Shown here: piece after piece, positions 50,320-60,889 of the stretch
Layout of the letters: each line of letters opens with the position of its first letter
How positions within the stretch are numbered: position 1 is the first letter of the stretch
Origin: Daucus carota subsp. sativus
Taxonomy: Eukaryota > Streptophyta > Magnoliopsida > Apiales > Apiaceae
DNA: 64,000 nt
Reading direction: 5' to 3'
Assembly (NCBI RefSeq): GCF_001625215.2
Contig: NC_030389.2
Location: forward strand, 38,987,454-39,051,453
Notes under the pieces: model-generated
The model's database searches: none
Told to the model about the DNA's origin: nothing
What the model saw: only the letters and a program-made list of their open reading frames with translations
Translations under genes and position numbers: made by a program

Positions 50320-50411
50320 CGATGAATGATGATATCTCAAGATTGATTATGTAATGTATGAAGATTGGTGATAAGCAATTAAGTTGTGAGGAAGTTGAAG
50401 AGGCAAGGAGC

Positions 50412-50424
50412 GGTATATATAGGG
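50412..50424 (-). promoter_or_regulatory. TATA box of GRX copy 2
   Basis: CCCTATATATACC on the minus strand, about 93 bp from the start codon; the surrounding sequence is nearly the same as in copy 1. Confidence 0.75.
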
Positions 50425-50542
50425 TTGGTGAAGGTGGTGAGTTGTGTTGGATTTTTTATAAAGCTAAGGAATGTGCATCACTGTAATGGATAAAGATGGA
50501 TTTTATTGGTAGCATATATACGACACACGATAAAAAAGAAAT

Positions 50543-50569
50543 TGCACGATAACGAATCTCTGCATACGG
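50543..50569 (-). promoter_or_regulatory. conserved upstream box of GRX copy 2
   Basis: ACGAATCTCTGCATACGG part shared with copies 1 and 3; followed by a CACGTGATGAC sequence at 50578 containing a G-box (CACGTG). Confidence 0.5.
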
Positions 50570-50698
50570 AGATGTTCACGTGATGACCCATGGTACGGCT
50601 TCATATATGTTGGTGATGCAGTCAATATATTGTTCTTGGCCATCCTTCTATGATCTGCAACTTCTATTTCCACATGTAGACATGGTCATAGCAACTAT

Positions 50699-50969
50699 GA
50701 ATCGAAACTAATCTGTCGATTTAATGATTCAAGATTTACAGAGATTCATTGGAATTTTTTGGATTGATGAGAAATTTTTAGTCGAATCGAAATATAATCA
50801 GTAAAGTAATGAAATTTTCTAAAATTAGTCGGGACTAAGAATTGAAACTAATCGGTCGATCTACTGATTCAAAATTTATTGGGATTTATCGGAGGTTTTT
50901 TGGAAAAATCAGAAATTTTTAGTGAAATCGAAGCATAATTAGTAAATCGATGAAATTTTCTAAAATTAA
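50699..50969. repeat. tandem duplication, two units of about 130 bp
   Basis: Two diverged copies of a unit running from GAAACTAATC.GTCGAT to ATGAAATTTTCTAAAATTA. AT-rich and non-coding. Confidence 0.7.
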
Positions 50970-51194
50970 AAAAAGAATTTTATTAAATCAGAGATTTAAA
51001 GAAAAACTATGAATAGGTCTTAATGTTTTCTCTAAAATGAAAGTTTTTACTCCTAACCCTAGTCTAGCCCTAATTCCTCAATGGGATGAGGTGAATTTTT
51101 GTTGAAGGATAATTTGATAAAAAAAATTAAAATGTGTGAAAAAGATAACAAACTACATAGAAAAAGAAAGGCGAGTATGATGATTAAGCGATAC

Positions 51195-51725
51195 TTGTCA
51201 GCTAATTGTGGTCCTTGGCGACTTTTACATGTAATTTTCAGGCATATATGCTGAGTTTTTAAATGGAGAAAGAATTATTCATCCTATTGAAATCTTTATA
51301 TATATTTCTCTCTCATATGGGACCATATTTCGAACGAAGAGCTGCCTAGAACTAACATAAGGTTAATAAAAACAAGAAAGAGGAGAATGTAGAATAAAAT
51401 TTCGATATTGGTCAGTGATGAACTAGTTTGCACGACAAGGATCACTGGGACCTCGGTACGAACGGAGTGATAAACATATTTTACATAATATATATATACA
51501 CACACATAATAATTGGGTACTCATCTAGGTAGGTCAAGTAAAACACACAAATTACATTATGACATAAAGAGGGTGACATAAATACAGTCTAGCTCAGTAG
51601 CTCCCGTATTTTAAAAATCTTAAAAGTAGAATCACTTTCTATGAGAAGTACTCATGCAGACAAGAAAGGCTTACATGAAAGTAACCCAGTGTTTGTTTGG
51701 TCCCCAAGCTTATCTTATCTAACTT
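51195..51725. repeat. duplicated upstream blocks A-C, unit 2
   Basis: Counterparts of 46305-47180: A at about 51195-51330, B at about 51450-51475, C at about 51545-51725. In this unit blocks C and D are separated by about 1.3 kb of extra sequence. Confidence 0.7.
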
Positions 51726-51839
51726 TATAACCCACCTTTGTGCATGTATGTATGCATCATCTGGCCAATTTCTTACGTTTTTCATTTTTGGATGTCTCGT
51801 ACTATGTACTGTGATGTTTGTAATTCGAGTAGAGCAGCT

Positions 51840-52270
51840 CGAGCGTTTAATTAAATCCAACTCTGCTTGAACTCGTATATGAGTCGAGTTTAAATAAGAT
51901 TTTATATCGGTTTATTTGATTAAATGAGCCACGTTGATGTAAATGTTTATACTTGATTAAGTGTAAAACTAAACGAGCTGGCTCGATCGATTAATTAAAA
52001 ACAGCTTATTTCTCGAGTTTGTATAAGAGTCGAGCTCAAATAAGATTTCATATATGCTTGTTTATTTAAACAAGCCACATTGATGTAGAGGTTTAGACTC
52101 GATGGTTAGAACCGGCTCGTTTAACTAAAAGAGCTCGCTCGGTTCGAGTCGAGTTCGAGCTGAGGTTTTGACTCGATTAAGTTAAACAAGACAACTCGCC
52201 CAACTCAATTAACCTTGATTCTAATTATGCCCGGTTCGAAACTCAACTCGCTCAGCTCGGATTACCGCCC
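51840..52270. repeat. CTCGAG/GAGTCGAG-rich tandem repeat
   Basis: Units of about 140 bp with GAGTCGAG, TTTAAATAAGATTTTATAT-like and GAGCC.C.TTGATGTA elements, occurring in part two to three times. Present only in unit 2, so inserted or expanded after the duplication. Confidence 0.55.
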
Positions 52271-53036
52271 TACTTCTTATTATTTATATTTTAAAATTTA
52301 TCAGAAATAATAAAATTTTATAATTAAAAATTAACTATATTCATTACTTTCTTCTGATATACTCAATTTATACATTAAATATCAATCATTAGTATCCACT
52401 TTACCAATTTCTTTTGTTTCTCTAGCATTTTTATACATTTTTTCTAATTTACATGCCCAACCTATCTGTGAACAGATGAAGGGGGAGGAATTACCGTTTT
52501 CTCTAATACATTCTCTCATGAAACTCGAGGTCTAACATTTGTATTTTGGGTCGTGAATATTTATATATGCATTATATGTGGAGCCTATGCTAGATCTGAA
52601 TAATCAATAAGAAGTTGTATTTAGAAAATTTATCAAAACTATCACATTTTTTAAGTTTTTTGCTATTTTACTATCTTTTGAAAATATTGTAAAAATACTA
52701 ATTTTTCAGAAAATATTTGCAAAAATACGATCTTCAACTAGATGCAACCAAATGCAACTTGAGTTAATTGGTCCGCATGAATTACAAATATAGTTGCACC
52801 TGATTGCAAGTATAGTTGCATGTGATTAACGGGTGCATATAGTTTTTTTGCAAATATTTTCAAAAGTATGATACTATTACAAAATATTTGAAAAAAACAT
52901 AATATTTTTGCGAAAAATGTTTTGGACTGAGTATTTATGAGAAAACCGAAAACCCCTTGTATTTGTATCTTTCAGTCGGTACCTGTCATCTAAAATTCGG
53001 GTTGCACACAATCGTGGCGAAATTTTGTAGGATATT

Positions 53037-53525
53037 GTGAGATTTTGTGGGGAGAAGATAAGCATCAGAAAAAGAAGAGGGGCATGGCTGAGTCTAAAGA
53101 AGACTTCCAACAAGTTGATGCAGATAAGATGAAAACTTAATGCCATGGCGGTTCGTGGCATCGCCATATCATTGTGCACAGTTCAGGAGTGTATATATTC
53201 TAAAGGAACATAAATAAGTCTACAAGGAACATTTCACAAATCACATATATATATATATATTACCAACTCGTACAGTCTCTGTCAAGAAACTAAAGATATT
53301 CTCCCAAATCATGCTTGTGGCATACTTTGAGCAGATTAATTGTATGTGATTTAAAGACCCCAAGATCTTCTTGTGCAAGCCATGTAAATTTTGTTCCTCG
53401 ATCGGGAATAATTCTGCATTATCTTGATAACTATGTTTGTCTTAGAAAGACGGAATAGTGGGCATGTACGCGTGATTCACAATCAATTGCATGCATTCTT
53501 TTTTTCCTATTTCTGAACTTCACTT
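53037..53525. repeat. duplicated block D, unit 2
   Basis: Counterpart of 47270-47760. The stretch from GGGGCATGGCTGAGTC to GTTCGTGGCAT is almost identical; differences are a (TA)n expansion near 53245 and small indels. Confidence 0.65.
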
Positions 53526-54539
53526 GTTCAAATTAATAATTCACTCAGATGAAAGTTTTTACAAATAATCCTGAAAAAAGAAAAAAAAGTAGTTCTTACA
53601 CACAAAGTAGGCATACAATTATAGTTTATGTATAATAATTTCTTGAATGGAGAAATATTGAGTTACATAGGATTTCGTGTTTTATGGTTAGTATATATTT
53701 ATTTGAAATTGATTTTAGTTGTACACAAATAATTTCATGAGTAATTGATTTGTGAATTTTCTCAAAATTTGTGTAAAAAAAGGCAGAAAAATAATTACAT
53801 TAGTATTTTTTAAAACAACAAGGATTTTTATAAAGTTTCCGTCTGGATAGTGTTTAAATAATAACTATATAATAAGTATATATGCAAGATACAACTTTTA
53901 TCTTAGTAGTGTTTATATAAGTTATGCAAGAAAGATTGTGCTATTTTTATAGTATTTATAAAAATATTATTTTTATAACATTTATAAAGGTGTTATTAAT
54001 TAAATTTGGATGGTGGTTACTCTCATAACCCTTTTATGACGCTACGTAACTCTGTTGCGTGGATCACTATACATATAACCTCAAAATGACAGCTATATAA
54101 GTCTAAATGAGGAGTACTATTTAGAATCCATATGAAAAGTGAAAATTAATAGAGTAATGTACATATGAAGATTTTTTATCAAAGTTATTATTATTTAACA
54201 TTTTTTTTATCTGAAACTCATATTACATTAACAGTGGATTACAGGTGTCCAATTTTAAATTTTAAAAATATTAATAATAACAAGGAATTGAATCGAGTCT
54301 CCCAACTATTTGAACTCTGTACTCTCTTTATATGATAGTTCTCTTAAAATTTTTAAAATGCAAGTTGGAGACATTGATTTAATTAGAATTTTTATATTGT
54401 AATATTCGTGAAGTCTACATGAACTCAGATTGTTGCCTAGAACAACTTTTTTTGAGGGAGTCACAAAGAATCAGTTATAAAGGGTACTTGAAGAAACTTG
54501 CATAACTTGTTACTATCTTATTTTTTGATACCCTCATTA
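53526..54539. other. AT-rich intergenic stretch
   Basis: No gene, RNA gene or transposon terminus recognised. Confidence 0.4.
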
Positions 54540-54760
54540 AAATAAATAAAATAGACATCAGGATATGAGGTCGATTTTGGTCACGATAACATCGGCTAAA
54601 AATTAACTGATGTCTATGTTAGTTATGACATAGGTAATATTAGATCCGATGTCTAACTTTAACATCGCCGACCTAAACATCGGTCCGTGTAAGTGATGCT
54701 CAAAAACATCGGCCAAAAACCGATGTTTATTAACGTGCCTATTTCAACAATGATTGAAAT
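54540..54760. repeat. CACTA-like subterminal repeat fragment
   Basis: Repeated AACATCGG / CCGATGT units in both orientations (such as ACATCGGCCAAAAACCGATG), like the subterminal arrays of another CACTA family. No CACTA terminus seen. Confidence 0.4.
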
Positions 54761-55236
54761 TCATCTGTTTTTATAGATGTTACCTATTGGGTCCAACGAC
54801 TTTTGAACCTCTTGTAAGGAGAGAAGAAAAGAACCATTCTCTTAGGAGAAAACTGGAACCAATCATCATGTATACATGTTCGATTGTAGATCTTGTAAGT
54901 ACTTAATGAGTGACTCAGATGATTATGAAATGGATATTCTCCGCACTTGTGCATGCAGTATAGAACTATGACAAAGCATTCATATACGCACTTTCTTTAA
55001 TGACAACTCTGCAAATTATAACTTGAACCATACATTTCATCTTAAAGATGTGTATAGAGGATCATCAGCTTATACAAAAAGGCTGATTAATTGGTACATA
55101 TATATTTTATAGCGAAGCTTCTTTAGAACACTCACTCTAGAGAAACGATTCATATCAGATACTTATTATTATTAATAGTCTCCCTCCCGGTATTATAGTC
55201 TCTTGATCGTCGTAACAAAATAGTACTGTTGTTAAC

Positions 55237-55545
55237 CTAAAGCCACATAGCTCCGGCTCGGGTAAGCATGGGCCTTAAGTTTCGTTGGAGGTGAAGGCTC
55301 ATCACTTCATTGGCTCCTCCCACAAGTTCACCACCAATAAACACGGCTGGCACCACCGGATTGCGGCCTAGCATTGCCAGAGCTGTCTCGATTTCACGGC
55401 CCCTAGAGATTTCATCAAGCTCATAAACAACAGGATTCACTCCAAAATCATGCAAGAGTGACTTCACAGTGTGGCTGATGCAGCAATTAGTCTTGCTAAA
55501 GATCACTACCGGCCTTCCGGAAACCATTTTCGTAACCCTCTCCAT
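55237..55545 (-). CDS. CC-type glutaredoxin, copy 3
   Basis: 102 aa; CCIS active site at 21-24, [17 protein letters not shown], end GAMWL. It begins [14 protein letters not shown], so S6 and E10 of the other copies are changed. An ATG nine codons upstream in frame (55572) is ignored because the length of 102 aa is constant in the cluster. TATA box CCTATAAATACC at 55645-55656. About 5.2 kb from copy 2, same strand. No breaks; near identity with copies 1 and 2 indicates recent duplication or gene conversion. Confidence 0.95.
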   Translation of the reverse strand: MERVTKMVSGRPVVIFSKTNCCISHTVKSLLHDFGVNPVVYELDEISRGREIETALAMLGRNPVVPAVFIGGELVGGANEVMSLHLQRNLRPMLTRAGAMWL

Positions 55546-55644
55546 TGCACAAAGAACAAACTGAGTTTGCACAAAGAAAAATTGTGATGTATGAAGATTG
55601 GTGATAAGCAGTTAAGTTGTGAGGAAGTTGAAGAGCCAGGGAGG

Positions 55645-55656
55645 GGTATTTATAGG
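55645..55656 (-). promoter_or_regulatory. TATA box of GRX copy 3
   Basis: CCTATAAATACC on the minus strand, about 100 bp from the start codon; a TATAAATA variant of the TATATATA in copies 1 and 2. Confidence 0.7.
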
Positions 55657-55766
55657 ATTTTGAGCAAGTTGTGGGATTTTGTTTCGAGTTAAAAGGAGAA
55701 TTTGTTCTGATCAAAGTATCCATAAAGATGGATGCATTTGTAGCATACGACACAAGAAAAAGAGAA

Positions 55767-55793
55767 TGCACGATGACGAATCTCTGCGTGCGG
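55767..55793 (-). promoter_or_regulatory. conserved upstream box of GRX copy 3
   Basis: Contains TGACGAATCTCTGCG; the only copy in which the box carries a TGACG core, a TGA-factor half site. Confidence 0.5.
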
Positions 55794-56109
55794 AAAGAGT
55801 GCCGTGCTGATGGTACAGCTCCTTGTTCAAGTGATTCGGTCAAAATTTTGTCTACATGTCTATTAGGAAATCCGTTTTATTAGGAGTGATGGTACATGCA
55901 CATAAATCGTCATATAATTTTTATCCATAATGACATGATTGTGCGAGTTATATCTAGGCACATTAATTCACTAATTCAAGCGAGAACAATTTATTTATGT
56001 AGACAATGAAAGCAATTGTTCCACAGTTTTCAAAAAATTATAAAATAATTATTTTATATTTTTTGTTCTCATTATTCTCGCAGTAACATGTATTCTTCAC
56101 AAAACTGCA

Positions 56110-56112
<3 letters not shown>

Positions 56113-56155
<43 letters not shown>
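56113..56155. repeat. (AT)n microsatellite
   Basis: About 43 bp of pure AT dinucleotide followed by ACACACAC. Confidence 0.9.
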
Positions 56156-56158
<3 letters not shown>

Positions 56159-56527
56159 ACACACACGAAATTATACCTAAACGACATTACCATCCCCTAT
56201 ATGTTATCACTCACCCCTTATATGTGATCACCCAGAGTCCACCATCGCCCTCATTCAGTCCACCCCGAACCCGCTAAAGTCTCGCCAAGGCTCCGCAAAG
56301 GCTCCAGACAGCTTTAAGAGCCAAAACTTGGCTCCATCATGGTCCCACTAGGCTCCATCCTGACCCTACTAGGTCTCACTTAGACCCTGTCTAGGCCAAT
56401 CTCGGGGTCAATCCCGATCCCAAAATTCTTACCATTCTATTTAATTGCATTGATTTGTATTTTAGTAATTTATATTGAAGTGGAATCCTGTTTGTATGTA
56501 TATATATATATATATATATATCTATAT

Positions 56528-56939
56528 GAGTTAAGTTCTATGGAGTACAAAAAAAATTGGAGTATTGGAGTACAAAGTTTGATAAAATGTAATCTAGTCA
56601 TCTAAATTTCAATTTTTTTGTCCAATAATATTTGTTAATATTTGACAACCTGCACATTATGTTCTGCAACATAAACATCGTGATCAAATGGTAGAATAAT
56701 TACTTTTATAAATCATAGGACTCTATGTTCTGCAATATAACTAATAAGCAGAACAATAATATTAATACTTGTTAAAGTTGAAAGATATTAATGATTAATT
56801 GACAATTATGTGCAAGACAACTTATAAATGATAGATTATATTAAAATTTGGATAATCAAAGATATTATATAGGATCAAACTAAAAAATTATGATTTGTAC
56901 TCCAATACTCCAATATTTTTATGTACTCCATAGAACTTA

Positions 56940-56943
<4 letters not shown>
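56528..56943. mobile_element. 416-bp MITE with about 50-bp TIRs
   Basis: The left end GAGTTAAGTTCTATGGAGTA and the inverted right end GAGATAAGTTCTATGGAGTA match, and the match continues inward over TTGGAGTATTGGAGTACAAA. Flanked on both sides by TATATATA and TCTCTC runs, which hide any target duplication. Non-coding. Confidence 0.7.
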
Positions 56944-56971
<28 letters not shown>

Positions 56972-56999
56972 GTAGTGATCTAATCAATTAACCATGGTA

Positions 57000-57670
57000 T
57001 AATTATGTGGTCCGTAACAACTTTTTGCTGTAGTTTTCCGCATATATGCTAAATTTTAAATGGACTAGAATTATTCATGTATTTGAAAACTTTATATTCA
57101 CTCTCTCGATCATAACAAGATCGGGGACCAAATCATGGATGAGTAAAGGATAAAAACAAGAAAAAGAATGTGGGATAACATATTGATAAGGTCATGACCT
57201 AGCTAGCTTTGTCCCATGGGTTTGTCCACTAAAATCTAAAATGCCTGCATGCCCCAGAACGTTCTTGCATGTACGTACGGAGTGATGTACAAACTCTCTC
57301 CATCTCTCTCTCTCTCCCTCCCTCGGTCCCTCCCTCCACCCCTCTCCCTCCGCAACAGTAATGTAAGGCAAGTGGCTGTATATAACTGGCTCAAATGTTA
57401 ACCAAAAGACAGGCCATGGACTTAAAGTACTTGACCCCCTCACTTCATATTCGGAACATTTGATGCCTCTGTGTAGTATAAGTATCGTGATATGTGTGTA
57501 TATATATTTATATTCATGCATAAGCATGAAAAAGATGGATGAATGGGAATAGATTGTGGATGACACCTATACATTCTAAGTCGATTGAACATGTTACGGT
57601 AGATAGAGTGGATAAAATGATTCATCAATAAAGTAGAATCGGGTTACGGAGGTGGTTCGTGGCATCCCAC
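57000..57670. repeat. duplicated upstream blocks, unit 3 (degenerate)
   Basis: Block A remnant (57000-57110, CATATATGCTAAATTTTAAA), block B (57268-57285, GTACGTACGGAGTGATG) and a short block D remnant near 57650 (GTGGTTCGTGGCAT). Between them lies a TCTC/CCCT-rich tract (57290-57352). Confidence 0.5.
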
Positions 57671-57813
57671 ACCATGCAAAGAGATCTATCCATGATTCTG
57701 CATATCTTTCATTAAGTATGGTGGACGAATTTTTAAAAGAGGGAATGTTAGTATTTATAGAAGTATCTGTACTCTTTGTTGATAAACACAATACCTCTCG
57801 TAGGAAAACATCA

Positions 57814-58922
57814 CACTGCTAGAAAAACGGATAAATTTGACCGATTAGTTAAACTTGACCGCTAACCGTTAAATTTAGCTAAATTTGACCGATTCATGTC
57901 GGTTAGTCATAACGTCGTCGAATTTAGCAAAATAGGTCGTTTCAGCTTGCGTCTTAAGTTTTAAAAAGGTCGGTAGTTTATTTTATGTTGCAAGTTTTCC
58001 CTACCGTTTCAATCACATAGACCCCTACTCAATTTATTAACCACAATATATGACAAAAATATCCGTCATATGTTCAATGTGGGCCCACTATATTTACGAC
58101 GAAAATAACATTTTTAGTTTAGCCATGTGGATCCACGACCCATTTTCTTACCATAATATTCGACGAAATGTTATGTCGTATAATTGCCACGTGGACCCCA
58201 CTGACCAACTTATCAACCACAATATGTGACAAAAATTTTCATCATATATAATATAAATGAGGTTATGAGAGAATTATCGTCGTAAGTTGTGTATTATACA
58301 TATATGGTTATGCTTTGTATTTACGACGGAAAAATCGTCGTTTTTTTCTTAGATGCAATTTTTTTAAAAATGACGCTTTTTCCGTCGTAAATATTTTTGA
58401 TTTGAATATACACCTAGTTGTTTTTGCAGTTCACGGCCCATATTCTCTCAGGCCGAATTATGTATAAATAAGCCTAAAAACTCCATCCAAATACAATTGT
58501 AGCAATACAACAATAAATAGATTAGATAAAAGGCTAAAGCTTATTATTTATAAAAGGTTAACTTATGACGGATTTAGATTTCTACAAAACTATCTTGCAA
58601 CGGCGAATTTATGACAAAATATATTAATTTTTTAATTTGATATATCATTTCGAAATAGGATTGGTTTACTTACGACAGCTAATGTCCTACGGAATTAGGT
58701 TTTTTTATGTATCTTATGGCAGAAACTTACGACGACTTAGTTTTGCGAAAAATAATATTATTGTTTAATTAGTTAGCATCAAATTCCTTTTACGCGTATC
58801 AAATAATACGACATGGATTGATATTCGTCGTATGTTTGTGATACTTTAGACGGTTCAGTCTTTCCATCGTAAGTTTAGCGCATCCACTTTTTCCGTCGTA
58901 AATACTCAGAATTGTTGCCGTG
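57814..58922. mobile_element. CACTA-like element or two abutting fragments
   Basis: The left end CACTGCTAGAAAAACGG is followed by AAATTTGACCG repeats. The right part (57960-58922) carries many TTACGACGGA / TCCGTCGTAA units and ends in TTGTTGCCGTG, an altered CACTA terminus. The two ends use different subterminal repeats and the flanking trinucleotides do not match, so two fragments are as likely as one element. Confidence 0.5.
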
Positions 58923-59470
58923 CTTTTCTAATTTTCTAACCCATGCGGTCTTCTCTTCTCTATCTTCAGCTCTATCGCTTTAGCTGTAGTTCTTTCCTGG
59001 GCCTCTTTCCTGAACTGAATAGTGGGCTTCTGGCTCTAACTAGGTCTTGGCCCAACAACATGTATTAGATAATGAAATCATCAACTCTGTTCTTGCAACT
59101 TGCAATTTGATCGAAGTAATAATATTTCAAGAGCCATGCATATATAAACATTCTAGACCGTACCAACCAAAGAGAAGATAAATCTAAATCAACATAGAGA
59201 TGGGCCATATGGCGCTGAAATCCGATTTGCATAAACTGAATTGTAGACCGTACCATGTTGTTCGCATATATTCTGGAATCAAAATCTCATGCGTTTACTT
59301 TCGGCAAGCTCAGGTTTTATCTCTACTGTCCCATAGATTCCAAACACATGCAACTAGCTATATAGAGCTAGATGAACTGAATATAGTCAATTTAACACTG
59401 TCGACATCTTCACAAGGCCAGCACGCATCTCCATGATGATTGTACACAAGAGTTTATCCATATATCCACC
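58923..59470. other. intergenic, upstream of GRX copy 4
   Basis: No gene recognised. The repeated ACCGTACCA sequence near 59157 and 59248 is of unknown meaning. Confidence 0.4.
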
Positions 59471-59476
59471 ACCCTG

Positions 59477-59484
59477 TATAAATA
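59477..59484 (+). promoter_or_regulatory. TATA box of GRX copy 4
   Basis: TATAAATA, about 90 bp upstream of the start codon on the plus strand. Confidence 0.7.
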
Positions 59485-59572
59485 CAAGGTCAGAGCTGAT
59501 CATGTTTCATAACCAAGCAAGCTTATACACACTCAATCAGAACTATTCTATTACATTTCTTGATCATCAAGT

Positions 59573-59881
59573 ATGGACTGCATCGCGAATTTGGCATCGG
59601 AGAAGGCAGTGGTGATCTTCAGCAAGAGCTTATGTTGCATGTCACACGCGATAACGAGGCTTTTTCAAGAACAAGGAGTGAGTCCGATGGTGCATGAACT
59701 GGATCAGCACCCCAGAGGGAAGGAAATAGAGATGGCTTTGAAAAGATTAGGGTGCACCCCTGCTGTGCCTGCAGTATTCATTGGAGGCAAGTTTTTAGGC
59801 ACGGCGAACAGTGTCATGACTGCGCATATCAATGGCTCGCTCAACAAGATGCTCAAAGATGCCGGGGCTCTGTGGCTTTAG
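59573..59881 (+). CDS. CC-type glutaredoxin, copy 4 (divergent, opposite strand)
   Basis: 102 aa, intronless. Active site CCMS at residues 21-24 ([15 protein letters not shown]), cis-proline/glycine region [20 protein letters not shown], and a canonical end [13 protein letters not shown] with the intact ALWL motif that mediates TGA-factor binding in ROXY proteins. It is roughly half identical to copies 1-3, so it is the older paralogue and may be the ancestral syntenic gene. It lies tail-out on the plus strand, about 4 kb from copy 3, between two stretches of AAATTTGACC-type CACTA subterminal repeats. No breaks. Confidence 0.95.
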   Translation: MDCIANLASEKAVVIFSKSLCCMSHAITRLFQEQGVSPMVHELDQHPRGKEIEMALKRLGCTPAVPAVFIGGKFLGTANSVMTAHINGSLNKMLKDAGALWL

Positions 59882-60084
59882 ATCACAATGCATTCATAAT
59901 TTACATGTATAATAAGATCAAACTAACTCCTATAATTATATATAACATATATATGCACATGGGCATATATCATACAGATGTGCATGTGTAAGGCTATCGT
60001 GTTCAACGTGTAGAGGCGGCTTTATTTTGCATAAGAGCTTCTCGTATAATATATCCGAGTTTTTCCGAGTTACTCCCTCCGTTT

Positions 60085-60440
60085 CTTAATATATGATGTT
60101 TGGTTTTTTGATACACATTTTTAAGTTCTTTTGAAAAACGGGTAATTTAATCGAAAGAATCGTTCAAATTTAACTAAATTTGACCAATTCATATCAGTCA
60201 GTCATAACATCGTCGAATTTAGCGAAATCAATCAAATTTAGTTAAATTTGACCGAAATTTTGACAATTTTGAAATTTGAATTTCTTTCTATTTGCCGCCT
60301 GAAATTTTGAAAATTGTTTTTTTTTCAATTTATCACCTGCAGTTTATTAAATGCGACCGCATTCAGTCAAATTTATAAATTTGACCGTCATCAGTCAAAT
60401 CACAAATTCGACCATTTTGTTAAAATTTGGGGATGTCACG
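60085..60440. repeat. AAATTTGACC-type CACTA subterminal fragment
   Basis: Repeated AAATTTGACC and CAGTCAAATTT units as in 57833-57960, including TCATAACRTCGTCGAATTTA shared between both places. No CACTA terminus seen here. Confidence 0.45.
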
Positions 60441-60889
60441 AGGGTGCTTAAGAAACTGTTTAAACTTGACATATGACATATTGGCGCCTCCGGCTAATTA
60501 GTCGGTGTTCATCAGTTTAAGTATTAATCAATGGCATAGTTAGCATTACATGGATGGAAATCAAAATTCGTGGAATACGATCCTAAGAGCGGCCACAGCG
60601 CTTGTGGTCATTTACCATATTTTCATGACCCCACTTGCTGGACACATGTACAAAACTGGGCAGTGATTTTTTTTGGCCAAGTTGGTACAATGGTGTGCCC
60701 ATATACCAACTTTACACGTACTGTTAGTTTCTTATTTTATTAATTTTGTAATAGCATGGTAGCTTTTAATATAAATGACATGCACGTAGTTAATTATATT
60801 ATTAAAAAAACAATTTCAAAGGAAAAATATTATATTAAATAAAGGACACAAAAAAGCATTGAATTTAAAACATTACAATAAAAAAAAAA

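Noticed and set aside
57192..57566. 124-codon minus-strand frame between GRX copies 3 and 4
   Set aside because: Composition reflects a TCTC/CCCT-rich tract and duplicated non-coding blocks; the frame is not kept in the other units.
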